DNA of 8,440 nucleotides from Selenomonadaceae bacterium (GTDB lineage: Bacteria; Bacillota; Negativicutes; Selenomonadales; Selenomonadaceae), in assembly GCA_017390245.1 (NCBI GenBank), contig JAFPCE010000096.1, positions 1-8,440 of the forward strand, given 5' to 3'. The position numbers were made by a program, and so were the translations under genes. The notes beneath the pieces are model-generated. The model was not told the DNA's origin. It did no database searches and saw only the letters and a list, made by a program, of their open reading frames with translations. Within the stretch, counting starts at the first letter, position 1. Every line of letters begins with the position of its first letter. Shown here one piece after another: positions 1 to 5,488 of this stretch.

Positions 1-252
1 ATGAAGAAGTTTACTTCTAACTTGAGCTTGAACTACCAGTGCATGCGCTTCTCCTCTGAGACTGGCCCTAACAAGGAAGTTAAGCCATATCTCTTATCTT
101 CTCTTAACTTCGTTTATGAACCAGATGCAAGCAGTGAGCTGAGCCTGGCTATTAATAACGTATTAAGCCGCCGTGACAGAACCTCCAATTCTTCCTCCGA
201 CTACTACACTGAGCCAGCAACCTTTATGTTTAACTACACCTACAAGTTCTAA
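1..252 (+). CDS. TonB-dependent outer-membrane receptor, C-terminal end (partial)
   Basis: An open frame runs from the first base of the window to a TAA stop, giving 83 residues. The product looks like the last strands of an outer-membrane beta-barrel: alternating polar and hydrophobic residues, a segment SLAINNVLSRRD that matches the usual 'NNVLDRR' turn near the end of TonB-dependent receptors, and a terminal FMFNYTYKF ending in Phe, the signal recognised by the BAM machinery. Such receptors are usually 600-800 residues, so I infer that most of the gene lies upstream. The ATG at base 1 is then probably an internal Met, and no upstream sequence is available to test it. There is no signal peptide, which argues against a complete small protein. 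It lies just before an ABC uptake system and would supply the outer-membrane step. Family call fairly sure; substrate unknown. Confidence 0.72.
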   Translation: MKKFTSNLSLNYQCMRFSSETGPNKEVKPYLLSSLNFVYEPDASSELSLAINNVLSRRDRTSNSSSDYYTEPATFMFNYTYKF

Positions 253-278
253 TAAAATTTAACTATCATAAATTCAGT

Positions 279-307
279 TTGCCAAGGGCTTCTAGCTAGG
301 GTATACT
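279..307 (+). promoter_or_regulatory. Candidate sigma-A promoter for the binding-protein gene
   Basis: TTGCCA (279-284) and TATACT (302-307) are separated by 17 bases, each one mismatch from the consensus hexamers. Predicted transcription start is near 314, leaving a leader of about 70 bases before the ATG at 383. If used, the ABC genes can be transcribed apart from the receptor gene. Confidence 0.55.
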
Positions 308-328
308 AAATTTATAAGTGTGCGGCTG

Positions 329-357
329 TGCCCCTAGTCATATACATGCTAGGGGCA
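329..357 (+). terminator. Hairpin between receptor and binding-protein genes; weak terminator or leader stem
   Basis: TGCCCCTAG (329-337) pairs perfectly with CTAGGGGCA (349-357), a 9-bp stem with an 11-base loop. The bases after it (TTGTTGTG) are only moderately T-rich, so termination may be inefficient. It lies 77 bases past the receptor stop and also inside the leader expected from the promoter at 279-307, so it could lower flow into the ABC genes or protect the transcript end. Confidence 0.5.
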
Positions 358-382
358 TTGTTGTGAAAGGATTGAACAGGTT

Positions 383-1381
383 ATGAGAAATGAAAGCTAC
401 AACAAATATTTAAGTTGTCTGCTGCTTCTGGTAGTGACAGTATGTCTGCTGTGCGCAGGCTGCAGCAATAAGGCTGCCCAGAATCAGGGGGGAGCTTATG
501 AGGTTACTGACGACCAGGGGACAGTGGTGAAGTTTAAGGAAAAGCCTCAACGCATTATGACTGTTACCTTAAGTACAGATAATATTCTTCTGGGCCTGGT
601 AAAGCCTGAAAAGGTAGTAGCAGTTAATACTCTTTTAGATGATCCTGTCAGCTCCAATGTGGTTGAGCTGGCTAAGCAGGTGCCAAATAAAATCCGCCAT
701 CCTAAGGTGGAGGAAATCCTGGCTATGAATCCAGATCTTGTTATTGCCGCTGACTGGGGCAATATTGAGTACGTTGATGCTCTCCGCAATATGGGCGTTA
801 ACGTGGTAGTGGTTAAGGGTGCTAAGAATCTCCAGGACATTAAGGATAATATTCATCTGATGGCCCAGGCTGTAGGTGAGCCAGAAAAGGGCGACAAGCT
901 CATAGAAATCATGGACCAGAAGCTGGCAGAAATCAAGGTAAAGGTTGACAAGATTCCAGAGTCTGAAAGAAAGACTACTGTGCTGGTTTCTCTCATGAAT
1001 AATTATGGCGGTATTGGCTGTATTTACGATGAAGCCTGCAAGCTGGCAGGTGTCCGCAATGGCTTAGCTGAAGCAGGTCTCCACCGTGGCGATAAGCTTA
1101 CCAAGGAAATGATTGTGAAGATTGATCCTGATATTCTCTTTATGCCAAGCTACAATGCCCATAACACCTATGATATTGATAAGTTCCGCAATGGCTATCT
1201 TAAAGACCCATCCTTGCAGCAGATGAAGGCCATTAAGACTGGCAATGTAAAGAATCCGCGGGACTCCTATATTTACACAGCATCCCAGGATTTCTGCTAT
1301 GCTGTACAGGAGCTGGCCTATGTGGTATATGGTGATGAGTTCAAGCTGGAGGACCAGCAGCATATTTCTGTAGCAGAATAA
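383..1381 (+). CDS. Periplasmic metal-chelate/corrinoid substrate-binding lipoprotein (ABC transporter)
   Basis: This 332-residue protein fits the Peripla_BP_2 (BtuF/FepB-like) family, which captures ferric siderophores, haem or cobalamin and delivers them to a FecCD permease. Residues 10-26 are a hydrophobic signal ending at Cys27 (CAG-C), a lipobox-like site with Cys rather than Leu at -3, so it is probably lipid-anchored. The N-lobe opens with 'VTDDQGTVVKF' and 'PQRIM' and has the family helix HPKVEEILAMNPDLVI (106-121). The C-lobe has LTKEMIVKIDPDILF (239-253). Glu110 and Glu242 sit where family members carry the glutamates that salt-bridge to permease arginines. The start is the only ATG before the signal peptide. 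Its ribosome site is weak: AAAGG lies 12 bases away and AGG only 2. The ATPase gene follows after a 49-base gap. Substrate cannot be read from the sequence. Confidence 0.88.
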   Translation: MRNESYNKYLSCLLLLVVTVCLLCAGCSNKAAQNQGGAYEVTDDQGTVVKFKEKPQRIMTVTLSTDNILLGLVKPEKVVAVNTLLDDPVSSNVVELAKQVPNKIRHPKVEEILAMNPDLVIAADWGNIEYVDALRNMGVNVVVVKGAKNLQDIKDNIHLMAQAVGEPEKGDKLIEIMDQKLAEIKVKVDKIPESERKTTVLVSLMNNYGGIGCIYDEACKLAGVRNGLAEAGLHRGDKLTKEMIVKIDPDILFMPSYNAHNTYDIDKFRNGYLKDPSLQQMKAIKTGNVKNPRDSYIYTASQDFCYAVQELAYVVYGDEFKLEDQQHISVAE

Positions 1382-1420
1382 TATAGCAAATAGTTGTATT
1401 TTCACAATTTTACGGTACAT

Positions 1421-1424
1421 GGAG
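1421..1424 (+). promoter_or_regulatory. Ribosome-binding site that decides the ATPase start
   Basis: GGAG lies 6 bases before the ATG at 1431. An earlier in-frame ATG at 1419 overlaps this GGAG and has no purine-rich site before it (the preceding bases are T-rich). This favours 1431. Confidence 0.65.
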
Positions 1425-1430
1425 CATTGC

Positions 1431-2324
1431 ATGGAAAATCTGATTCAGGTCAGCAATCTGGTGACTGGCTATGAAAAAAACAATGTCATATTGCAAAATA
1501 TTAATCTCAGCATAAATAAAGGTGATTTTATTGGCATTATTGGCAAAAATGGTGCTGGTAAAAGTACACTACTAAAGACGCTGCGGGGGTTTCTTCCCTA
1601 TAGCAGCGGGTCTGTAGAGCTCATGGGCAAGGCGCTGACTGATTACCAGCAGCGTGAGCTTGCCATGAAGATAGCTTATCTGCAGCAGCAGGTGGAGCTG
1701 ACCTTTGATTATACTGCTAAAGACATAGTCATGGCTGGCCGTTATCCTTATAAGAAATGGTACCAGCAGCAGGATGACAGAGATAAGGCAGTAATCGAGG
1801 CAAGTATGGAGTACACAGGAGTGTCAGACCTGGCAGATAAGCCTATCAGGGCATTATCTGGGGGACAGAGGCAGCGTGTGCTTCTGGCTAAGGTTCTGGC
1901 CCAGCAGACTGAGATATTGTTTTTGGATGAGCCGGCAGCAGGGCTGGATTTATTCTACCAGGAGGAAATTTTCCGCTTTTGCCAGGAGCTGTGCCGCCGG
2001 GGGAAAACTGTGGTTATGGTTGTCCATGAGCTGAATCTGGCAGCCCGTTACTGCAGCCGTCTGGTACTGCTAAAGCAGGGGCAGATACTGGCAGATGGCA
2101 TACCAGAAGAGGTGCTGCAGGATGAGATACTTTCTAATGCCTACGATGCGCCAATTCGTGCCGTAACTAATGAAGCTACTGGCCATGCAGATATCTTTAC
2201 TGAGCCATCAGAGGATAGCCTGGAAAAACAGCAGCTGCTGGATACCCTTATGGGCAAGTCAGTGGATGATACAGCAGGTGAAGAACATCAAGAAAATACT
2301 AATAAGCAGGAGGGAAAGCATTAA
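1431..2324 (+). CDS. ABC transporter ATP-binding protein, FepC/BtuD-like
   Basis: This 297-residue cytoplasmic ATPase powers the FecCD permease encoded next. From the Met at 1431 it shows Walker A GKNGAGKST (38-46), a Q-loop in YLQQQ (83-87), the ABC signature LSGGQ (142-146), Walker B ILFLDEP (162-168) with the catalytic Glu167, and the switch His199 in VVHE. All catalytic residues are present, so it should be active. The family is usually about 250-270 residues. The extra length is a hydrophilic tail from about residue 255, rich in Glu, Gln, Asp and Asn, with no motif I recognise. The start at 1431 is chosen over 1419 because GGAG is spaced 6 bases from it. The stop overlaps the permease ATG by one base (TAATG), and the permease site AGGAGGG lies inside this gene's end, so the two are translationally coupled. 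Confidence 0.93.
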   Translation: MENLIQVSNLVTGYEKNNVILQNINLSINKGDFIGIIGKNGAGKSTLLKTLRGFLPYSSGSVELMGKALTDYQQRELAMKIAYLQQQVELTFDYTAKDIVMAGRYPYKKWYQQQDDRDKAVIEASMEYTGVSDLADKPIRALSGGQRQRVLLAKVLAQQTEILFLDEPAAGLDLFYQEEIFRFCQELCRRGKTVVMVVHELNLAARYCSRLVLLKQGQILADGIPEEVLQDEILSNAYDAPIRAVTNEATGHADIFTEPSEDSLEKQQLLDTLMGKSVDDTAGEEHQENTNKQEGKH

Positions 2325-3349
2325 TGGTATATCATCGTAAGCTTGTAGCTATAGTGCTGCTGGTGATGCTTTGCGTTACAGTTGTATTTTCCCTTTCTGC
2401 CGGACAATATGATTTAAGCTTCTGGCATGTGGCTGCCTGGGTGTGCCAGCAGCTGGGGCTGCCAGTATTTCAGGATGTGACAACTACAGCCCAGCAGGAG
2501 GCAGTATTGATGTTTATCCGTGCTCCCCGCACTGTGGTGGCACTGTTAGTAGGGGCAGGCCTGGCTACATCAGGAGCAATCTTACAGGGACTATTTAGCA
2601 ACCCTCTGGCTGACCCTGGCATTATCGGTGTTTCCAGCGGCGCTACAGTAGGTGCTGTAGTGGCTATCAGCCTGGGGCTGAATACTATCAGCATGTTTGC
2701 TCTGCCAGTGATGGCTTTTGCTGGTGCTATGATGGCTGTGTTTATGACCATAGTGCTGGCTACCAGAAATGGCAGGATTCCTGTGCTGACGCTGCTGCTG
2801 TCTGGCGTAGTGGTAGGTATGCTGCTGGGAGCTATTACTGCTGCTATGCTGGTGGTGATGGATGAAAGCAAGCTGCAGCAGTATCTGTTCTGGACTATTG
2901 GCAGTCTGGATTACCGCAACTGGGAGCACGTGCTGATGGGGGCAGGTCCTATTGGTCTGGGGCTTATAATCATGATATTTATGGCCCGCCATTTAAATGT
3001 ACTGGCACTGGGTGAAGCTGAGGCTAAATCTGTAGGCATGCCAGTAATGAAGTACAGATTAATTTTGCTAATGGTTTCTGCTATGACAACAGCTACCAGT
3101 GTCTGCATCAGCGGCAATATTGGCTTTGTGGGCCTTATTATTCCACACATGATGCGTATGTTAGTAGGGCCAAATCACAAGTATCTGCTGCCAGCCAGCA
3201 TTTTAGCGGGTGCAGTTTTCCTGCTGTTCTGTGATGCTTTGGGAAGAGAGGTGCTGGAGAAGACTGAGATCAATGTAGGTATTATGACTGCATTTTTAGG
3301 TACACCTTACTTCTTGTATCTTTTGCGAAAACATAGTAATATAGAATAG
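2324..3349 (+). CDS. ABC transporter permease, FecCD/BtuC family
   Basis: This 341-residue inner-membrane protein is the usual length for FecCD-type permeases, which form a homodimer of about ten helices per subunit for iron chelates, haem or cobalamin. It shows RAPRTVVALLVGAGLATSG (66-84) followed by ILQGLFSNPLADPGIIG (86-102), the family's best-known N-terminal block. The loop LGEAEAKSVGM (229-239) and the segment GNIGFVGLIIPHMMRML (264-280) follow, the latter near the surface that couples to the ATPase. Arg66 and Arg69 sit in the stretch where family members carry substrate-binding-protein contacts. Its ribosome site AGGAGGG (2308-2314) is 9 bases upstream and the start overlaps the ATPase stop. 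The end coincides with a possible promoter and Fur-like site for the next gene. Family certain; cargo not resolved. Confidence 0.93.
   Translation: MVYHRKLVAIVLLVMLCVTVVFSLSAGQYDLSFWHVAAWVCQQLGLPVFQDVTTTAQQEAVLMFIRAPRTVVALLVGAGLATSGAILQGLFSNPLADPGIIGVSSGATVGAVVAISLGLNTISMFALPVMAFAGAMMAVFMTIVLATRNGRIPVLTLLLSGVVVGMLLGAITAAMLVVMDESKLQQYLFWTIGSLDYRNWEHVLMGAGPIGLGLIIMIFMARHLNVLALGEAEAKSVGMPVMKYRLILLMVSAMTTATSVCISGNIGFVGLIIPHMMRMLVGPNHKYLLPASILAGAVFLLFCDALGREVLEKTEINVGIMTAFLGTPYFLYLLRKHSNIE
3314..3342 (+). promoter_or_regulatory. Weak candidate promoter for cbiK inside the permease 3' end
   Basis: TTGTAT (3314-3319) and TAATAT (3337-3342) are 17 bases apart, each matching 4 of 6 consensus bases. 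Predicted start is near 3349, at the edge of the Fur-box-like sequence, a plausible repressor position. The leader would be about 137 bases. The match is modest, so cbiK may simply be read from upstream. Confidence 0.28.
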
Positions 3350-3366
3350 TAATGATTTTCAATATC
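3348..3366 (+). promoter_or_regulatory. Fur-box-like operator
   Basis: AGTAATGATTTTCAATATC matches the classical 19-base Fur consensus GATAATGATAATCATTATC at 14 positions, including the core AATGAT and TCA. It starts within the permease stop codon, 120 bases before cbiK. The match was counted by eye, without any measure of how often it occurs by chance in AT-rich spacers. Confidence 0.42.
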
Positions 3367-3473
3367 TTCTGAGCCTGAAATTCTCCACTATATGGCTTGG
3401 TGATATGCTGTTACACTTCCATTTAAATCATAATGAATGTATGAGCTGAAATATAAATCATTCAATGTAAGAT

Positions 3474-3478
3474 GGAGG
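3474..3478 (+). promoter_or_regulatory. Ribosome-binding site that decides the cbiK start
   Basis: GGAGG stands one base before an ATG at 3480 but 7 bases before a second in-frame ATG at 3486. Only the second has workable spacing, so 3486 is taken as the start. The difference is two residues (Met-Lys). Confidence 0.7.
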
Positions 3479-3485
3479 TATGAAA

Positions 3486-4475
3486 ATGACTGGATTGAAA
3501 ACACTGGCTTTAACATTAGCCATAGGAGGATTTTTGACAATGGGAATGGGCACTGTTGAAGCTGCTTATGAACTGAATCCTGAGGTTACTACAACTACTA
3601 AGGCTTTAAAGCAGGCTACTGAGATTGGTATATTGAGTTATGAGAATCCTGCAATGCAGAATTTAGCAAATAAGGATGCTATTGTGGTAATGACCTTTGG
3701 TACTACCTTTAAGGATACTCGTGCTAAGACTATTAATGCTACCATTGAGCAGCTGCAGAAGGCTCATCCAGATACCAAGATTGTTACTGCTTATACTTCC
3801 CACATCATCATTAAGCGCGTTAATGAGAATGAGGGCATCAAGTATCCAACTCCTGAGGAGGCTTTGGAGCAGTTAAAGGCTGATGGCTATACCCGTGTGG
3901 CACTTACTACTCTGGATATAATTCCTGGTGTAGAGTACAGCTACAAGAAGGGCGTATTCCATCAGTATAAGAACAACTTCAAGAAGATGACCTTTGGTAC
4001 TCCTTTGATGTACTGGCAGGGCCAGGAGGAGCAGGCTGATGATGTATCTGAGGTAATGAGTGCATTAGCACCAACCTTACCAAAGACCAGCAAGGATCAC
4101 GCAGTGCTTTTGATGGCTCATGGTACTCCTGATATTGCCAATGCGTACTATTCTGTAATGCAGGCGAAGATGGCTGAGCTGGGTATGGATAACACTTATA
4201 TCTATACCGTTGAGGGCTGGCCTAGCCTTGAGACCGTAATTCCTAAGCTGAAGGCTAAGGGGGTCAAGAGTGTTACTTTAGTGCCTTTCATGATGGTTGC
4301 TGGTGATCATGCTACCAATGATATGGCTGGTGATGAGGATGATTCCCATAAGACAATCTTAACTAAGGAAGGCTTTAAGGTTGATACCTATATCCATGGT
4401 TTAGGTGAGAATGAGGCTATCCGCAGCATTTTTGTGGAGCGTGCAGAGGCTGCCTGGGAGGCCTTGGAGAAATAA
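3486..4475 (+). CDS. cbiK: Exported CbiK-family metal chelatase (sirohydrochlorin cobaltochelatase-like)
   Basis: CbiK chelatases insert Co2+ (or Fe2+) into sirohydrochlorin. This 329-residue copy begins with a signal peptide: Lys5, a hydrophobic stretch to about residue 22, then TVEA|AYEL as likely cleavage site (between 26 and 27). It should therefore work in the periplasm, unlike the roughly 264-residue cytoplasmic enzyme of Salmonella. The mature part opens the fold with IVVMTFGTTFKDTRAKTI (66-83). Metal ligands are in place: His212 (LMAHGTP), Glu243 (YTVEGWP) and His275 (MMVAGDHATNDMAGDE), spaced like the His154, Glu184, His216 set of the Desulfovibrio periplasmic CbiK. Glu150 (PGVEYSY) matches Salmonella Glu89. 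Where Salmonella has His83 (LHII), this protein has Asp144 (LDII). The gene follows the permease by 136 bases and ends before a strong terminator. Cobalt insertion, iron/haem handling or a binding-only role remain open. Confidence 0.88.
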   Translation: MTGLKTLALTLAIGGFLTMGMGTVEAAYELNPEVTTTTKALKQATEIGILSYENPAMQNLANKDAIVVMTFGTTFKDTRAKTINATIEQLQKAHPDTKIVTAYTSHIIIKRVNENEGIKYPTPEEALEQLKADGYTRVALTTLDIIPGVEYSYKKGVFHQYKNNFKKMTFGTPLMYWQGQEEQADDVSEVMSALAPTLPKTSKDHAVLLMAHGTPDIANAYYSVMQAKMAELGMDNTYIYTVEGWPSLETVIPKLKAKGVKSVTLVPFMMVAGDHATNDMAGDEDDSHKTILTKEGFKVDTYIHGLGENEAIRSIFVERAEAAWEALEK

Positions 4476-4528
4476 GATATAGAAATGGCTCAGAGCATGA
4501 GTATATGCTCTGAGCCATTTTTTATATC
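4476..4528 (+). terminator. Strong intrinsic terminator after cbiK
   Basis: Sixteen bases (4483-4498, core GGCTCAGAGCAT) pair perfectly with 4505-4520 around a 6-base loop. After a small internal bulge, GATATA (4476-4481) pairs with TATATC (4523-4528). On the plus strand the stem runs into TTTTTT (4518-4523). The arms start right after the cbiK stop. In the other direction the T-run is broken (ATTTCTATATC), so blocking of the convergent transcript would be weaker. Confidence 0.88.
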
Positions 4529-4553
4529 TCATTTATAAAAAGTTTTTTCTATG

Positions 4554-4574
4554 CCCTGCCCCCACCGCCCACCC
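4554..4574 (-). other. G-quadruplex-type motif past the convergent redox operon
   Basis: Read on the minus strand, the stretch holds four G-runs of 3, 3, 5 and 3 separated by loops of 1, 4 and 2 bases, which fits the G3+N1-7 rule. It lies about 50 bases past the membrane-protein stop, so the 3' end of that transcript would carry it if transcription continues. The surroundings are AT-rich, which makes the run stand out. No gene is seen in 4529-4621. Confidence 0.5.
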
Positions 4575-4621
4575 ATTCAAGGCTGTCGCCATTGAGGACG
4601 AAAAAATTTTTATGGGAATAT

Positions 4622-5197
4622 TTAGTGGTGCTTGAGCTTGCAGATGCCCTGGGTCATGGTGCCCATGGGGCAGAAGGTGCACCAGCTGCGGGGCTTCCAC
4701 AACAGCATGGCTATGAGGCCCATGATGGTTGAGGTGAGCATGATGTTGTAAAAACCAAAGCTGAACTGGGCTATCCAGCCGGTGATTTCTATTGGGTAGG
4801 CAAAGTGCCATGGTACCTGGAAGATCCAAAGAAGGTTCAGTACTTCTTTGAGACTGGCTGCCTGACTTGCTACCAGATAGGTTTGCAGCAGCATGCTGGA
4901 AAACATGGTTAAAAAGAAGATGAGAAAGCCATAGCGGAAGTATTTGCCAGAGATAAAGCCTGGGGTGCTGCGGTACTGGGAGAGCTTCAGCCTGCTGCCT
5001 AGAAGCTGCAGCAGCTGGCCACGGCCACAGTAGCGGTTGCAGAAGTTTTTGTTACCGCTGTATATGGCAAATATCAGAGGCACAAGAAAATCTATAAGGC
5101 CCAGCCAGGCAAAGAGGATGTTAAAGAAGCCTAAGGTGAAGTAGAGGATGGACCAGAGGTAAAGATAATCATACCAGTGTTTTTGCTTGTTCATCAT
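4622..5197 (-). CDS. NapH-like membrane Fe-S protein (4Fe-4S binding, Fer4_5-type)
   Basis: This 191-residue inner-membrane protein has about five hydrophobic segments (roughly 14-31, 33-47, 88-110, 118-133, 145-167). Two cysteine motifs follow membrane helices: FCNRYCGRGQLLQ (Cys53, Cys57) and WCTFCPMGTMTQ (Cys173, Cys176), with one more at Cys186. This pairing is typical of NapH/YccM/CcoG-type electron-transfer proteins, in which paired cysteine motifs beside helices bind a redox centre or help pass electrons to quinols. NapH and CcoG also carry a ferredoxin domain in the same chain. It is missing here, and the gene just upstream encodes one. The start at 5197 lies 2 bases past the ferredoxin stop. 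GAGAGG 10 bases upstream fits it better than the Met at 5194. An upstream extension to 5245 would overlap the ferredoxin and is not needed. Electron acceptor unknown. Confidence 0.78.
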   Translation of the reverse strand: MMNKQKHWYDYLYLWSILYFTLGFFNILFAWLGLIDFLVPLIFAIYSGNKNFCNRYCGRGQLLQLLGSRLKLSQYRSTPGFISGKYFRYGFLIFFLTMFSSMLLQTYLVASQAASLKEVLNLLWIFQVPWHFAYPIEITGWIAQFSFGFYNIMLTSTIMGLIAMLLWKPRSWCTFCPMGTMTQGICKLKHH

Positions 5198-5199
5198 AT

Positions 5200-5400
5200 T
5201 TATTTTGCCTCTCTTTCCTGGAAGTATATGGCATCTGCTGGACATTCTTTTTTACAGAGACCGCAGCCGATGCAGAGGTCTTTGTTTATCTGGGCGTGAG
5301 TGCCATGGATGATGGTGATGGCGTTGCGGGGGCAGAAATGCAGGCAGGTGCCACAGGAGACACATTTTGACTGCTGGACAATGGAGTAGCGTTTGCTCAT
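5200..5400 (-). CDS. Ferredoxin, 2[4Fe-4S] type
   Basis: This small soluble electron carrier has 66 residues, close to clostridial ferredoxins (55-65). Two complete cluster motifs are visible: CVSCGTCLHFCP (Cys13, 16, 19, 23) and CIGCGLCKKECP (Cys43, 46, 49, 53). Each CxxCxxCxxxCP gives three ligands to one cluster and the fourth to the other. About 20 residues separate them (24-42), including a NAITI beta turn and HGTHAQINKD. The ribosome site GGTGG stands 7 bases before the ATG. The membrane protein starts 2 bases after the stop, so the two are surely cotranscribed and probably act as one electron path. The EamA gene lies 88 bases upstream on the same strand, with a separate promoter candidate between. 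Redox partner not identifiable. Confidence 0.92.
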   Translation of the reverse strand: MSKRYSIVQQSKCVSCGTCLHFCPRNAITIIHGTHAQINKDLCIGCGLCKKECPADAIYFQEREAK

Positions 5401-5437
5401 GGGAAGACCACCTTTAAAAATGATTTTTTAAAATTAA

Positions 5438-5449
5438 ATTGTGTACAAT
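5438..5449 (-). promoter_or_regulatory. Inverted repeat at the predicted ferredoxin transcription start
   Basis: ATTGT and ACAAT are arranged around a 2-base centre (plus strand ATTGTGTACAAT). The predicted start of the ferredoxin transcript, near 5446, falls inside it, a usual place for a repressor site. The regulator is unknown. Confidence 0.35.
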
Positions 5450-5451
5450 GT

Positions 5452-5465
5452 AATGATATATCATT
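5452..5465 (-). promoter_or_regulatory. Perfect 14-bp palindrome over the ferredoxin -10 box
   Basis: AATGATATATCATT reads the same on both strands and covers the -10 hexamer at 5453-5458. It resembles the Fur core AATGATAATCATT but with one extra base at the centre. With the preceding GT it shares GTAATGAT with the Fur-like site before cbiK. Confidence 0.42.
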
Positions 5466-5481
5466 TTTAATCTTTTTTCAA
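5453..5481 (-). promoter_or_regulatory. Candidate promoter for the ferredoxin / membrane-protein pair
   Basis: On the minus strand, TTGAAA (5481-5476) and TATCAT (5458-5453) are 17 bases apart. The -35 matches 4 of 6 and the -10 matches 5 of 6. The leader would be about 45 bases. It follows the EamA stop, so the redox pair can be transcribed on its own. No convincing terminator lies between EamA and this promoter. Confidence 0.5.
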
Positions 5482-5488
5482 GAAAAAA

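Noticed and set aside
296..337. CTAGGG (296-301) pairing with CCCTAG (332-337) as an antiterminator
   Set aside because: With the predicted start near 314 the left arm is not transcribed, and CTAG is self-complementary, so a 6-bp match is easily chance.
253..382. Cobalamin riboswitch before the binding-protein gene
   Set aside because: The spacer is too short and shows no B12-box-like core or the needed multi-stem fold. The region upstream of the receptor gene is not visible.
1419..1430. Upstream ATG for the ATPase
   Set aside because: It overlaps the GGAG that serves the ATG at 1431 and has no ribosome site of its own.
2470..3150. Several antisense open frames across the permease gene
   Set aside because: Low-complexity His/Gln/Ser/Thr-rich products that are reverse readings of the membrane-helix codons; no supporting signals.
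3434..3464. TGAATG/CATTCA inverted repeat before cbiK as an operator or terminator
   Set aside because: Only 6 bp with a 19-base gap in AT-rich DNA and no T-run; not distinguishable from chance.
5452..5465. FNR/CRP-type site in the ferredoxin spacer
   Set aside because: An FNR site needs TTGAT and ATCAA arms 4 bases apart; here the TGAT and ATCA arms are 2 apart and the outer bases do not fit.
5473..5488. TTTTTTC-AA-GAAAAAA repeat as the EamA terminator
   Set aside because: The stem is almost all A-T, the loop is only 2 bases, and it coincides with the -35 of the ferredoxin promoter.
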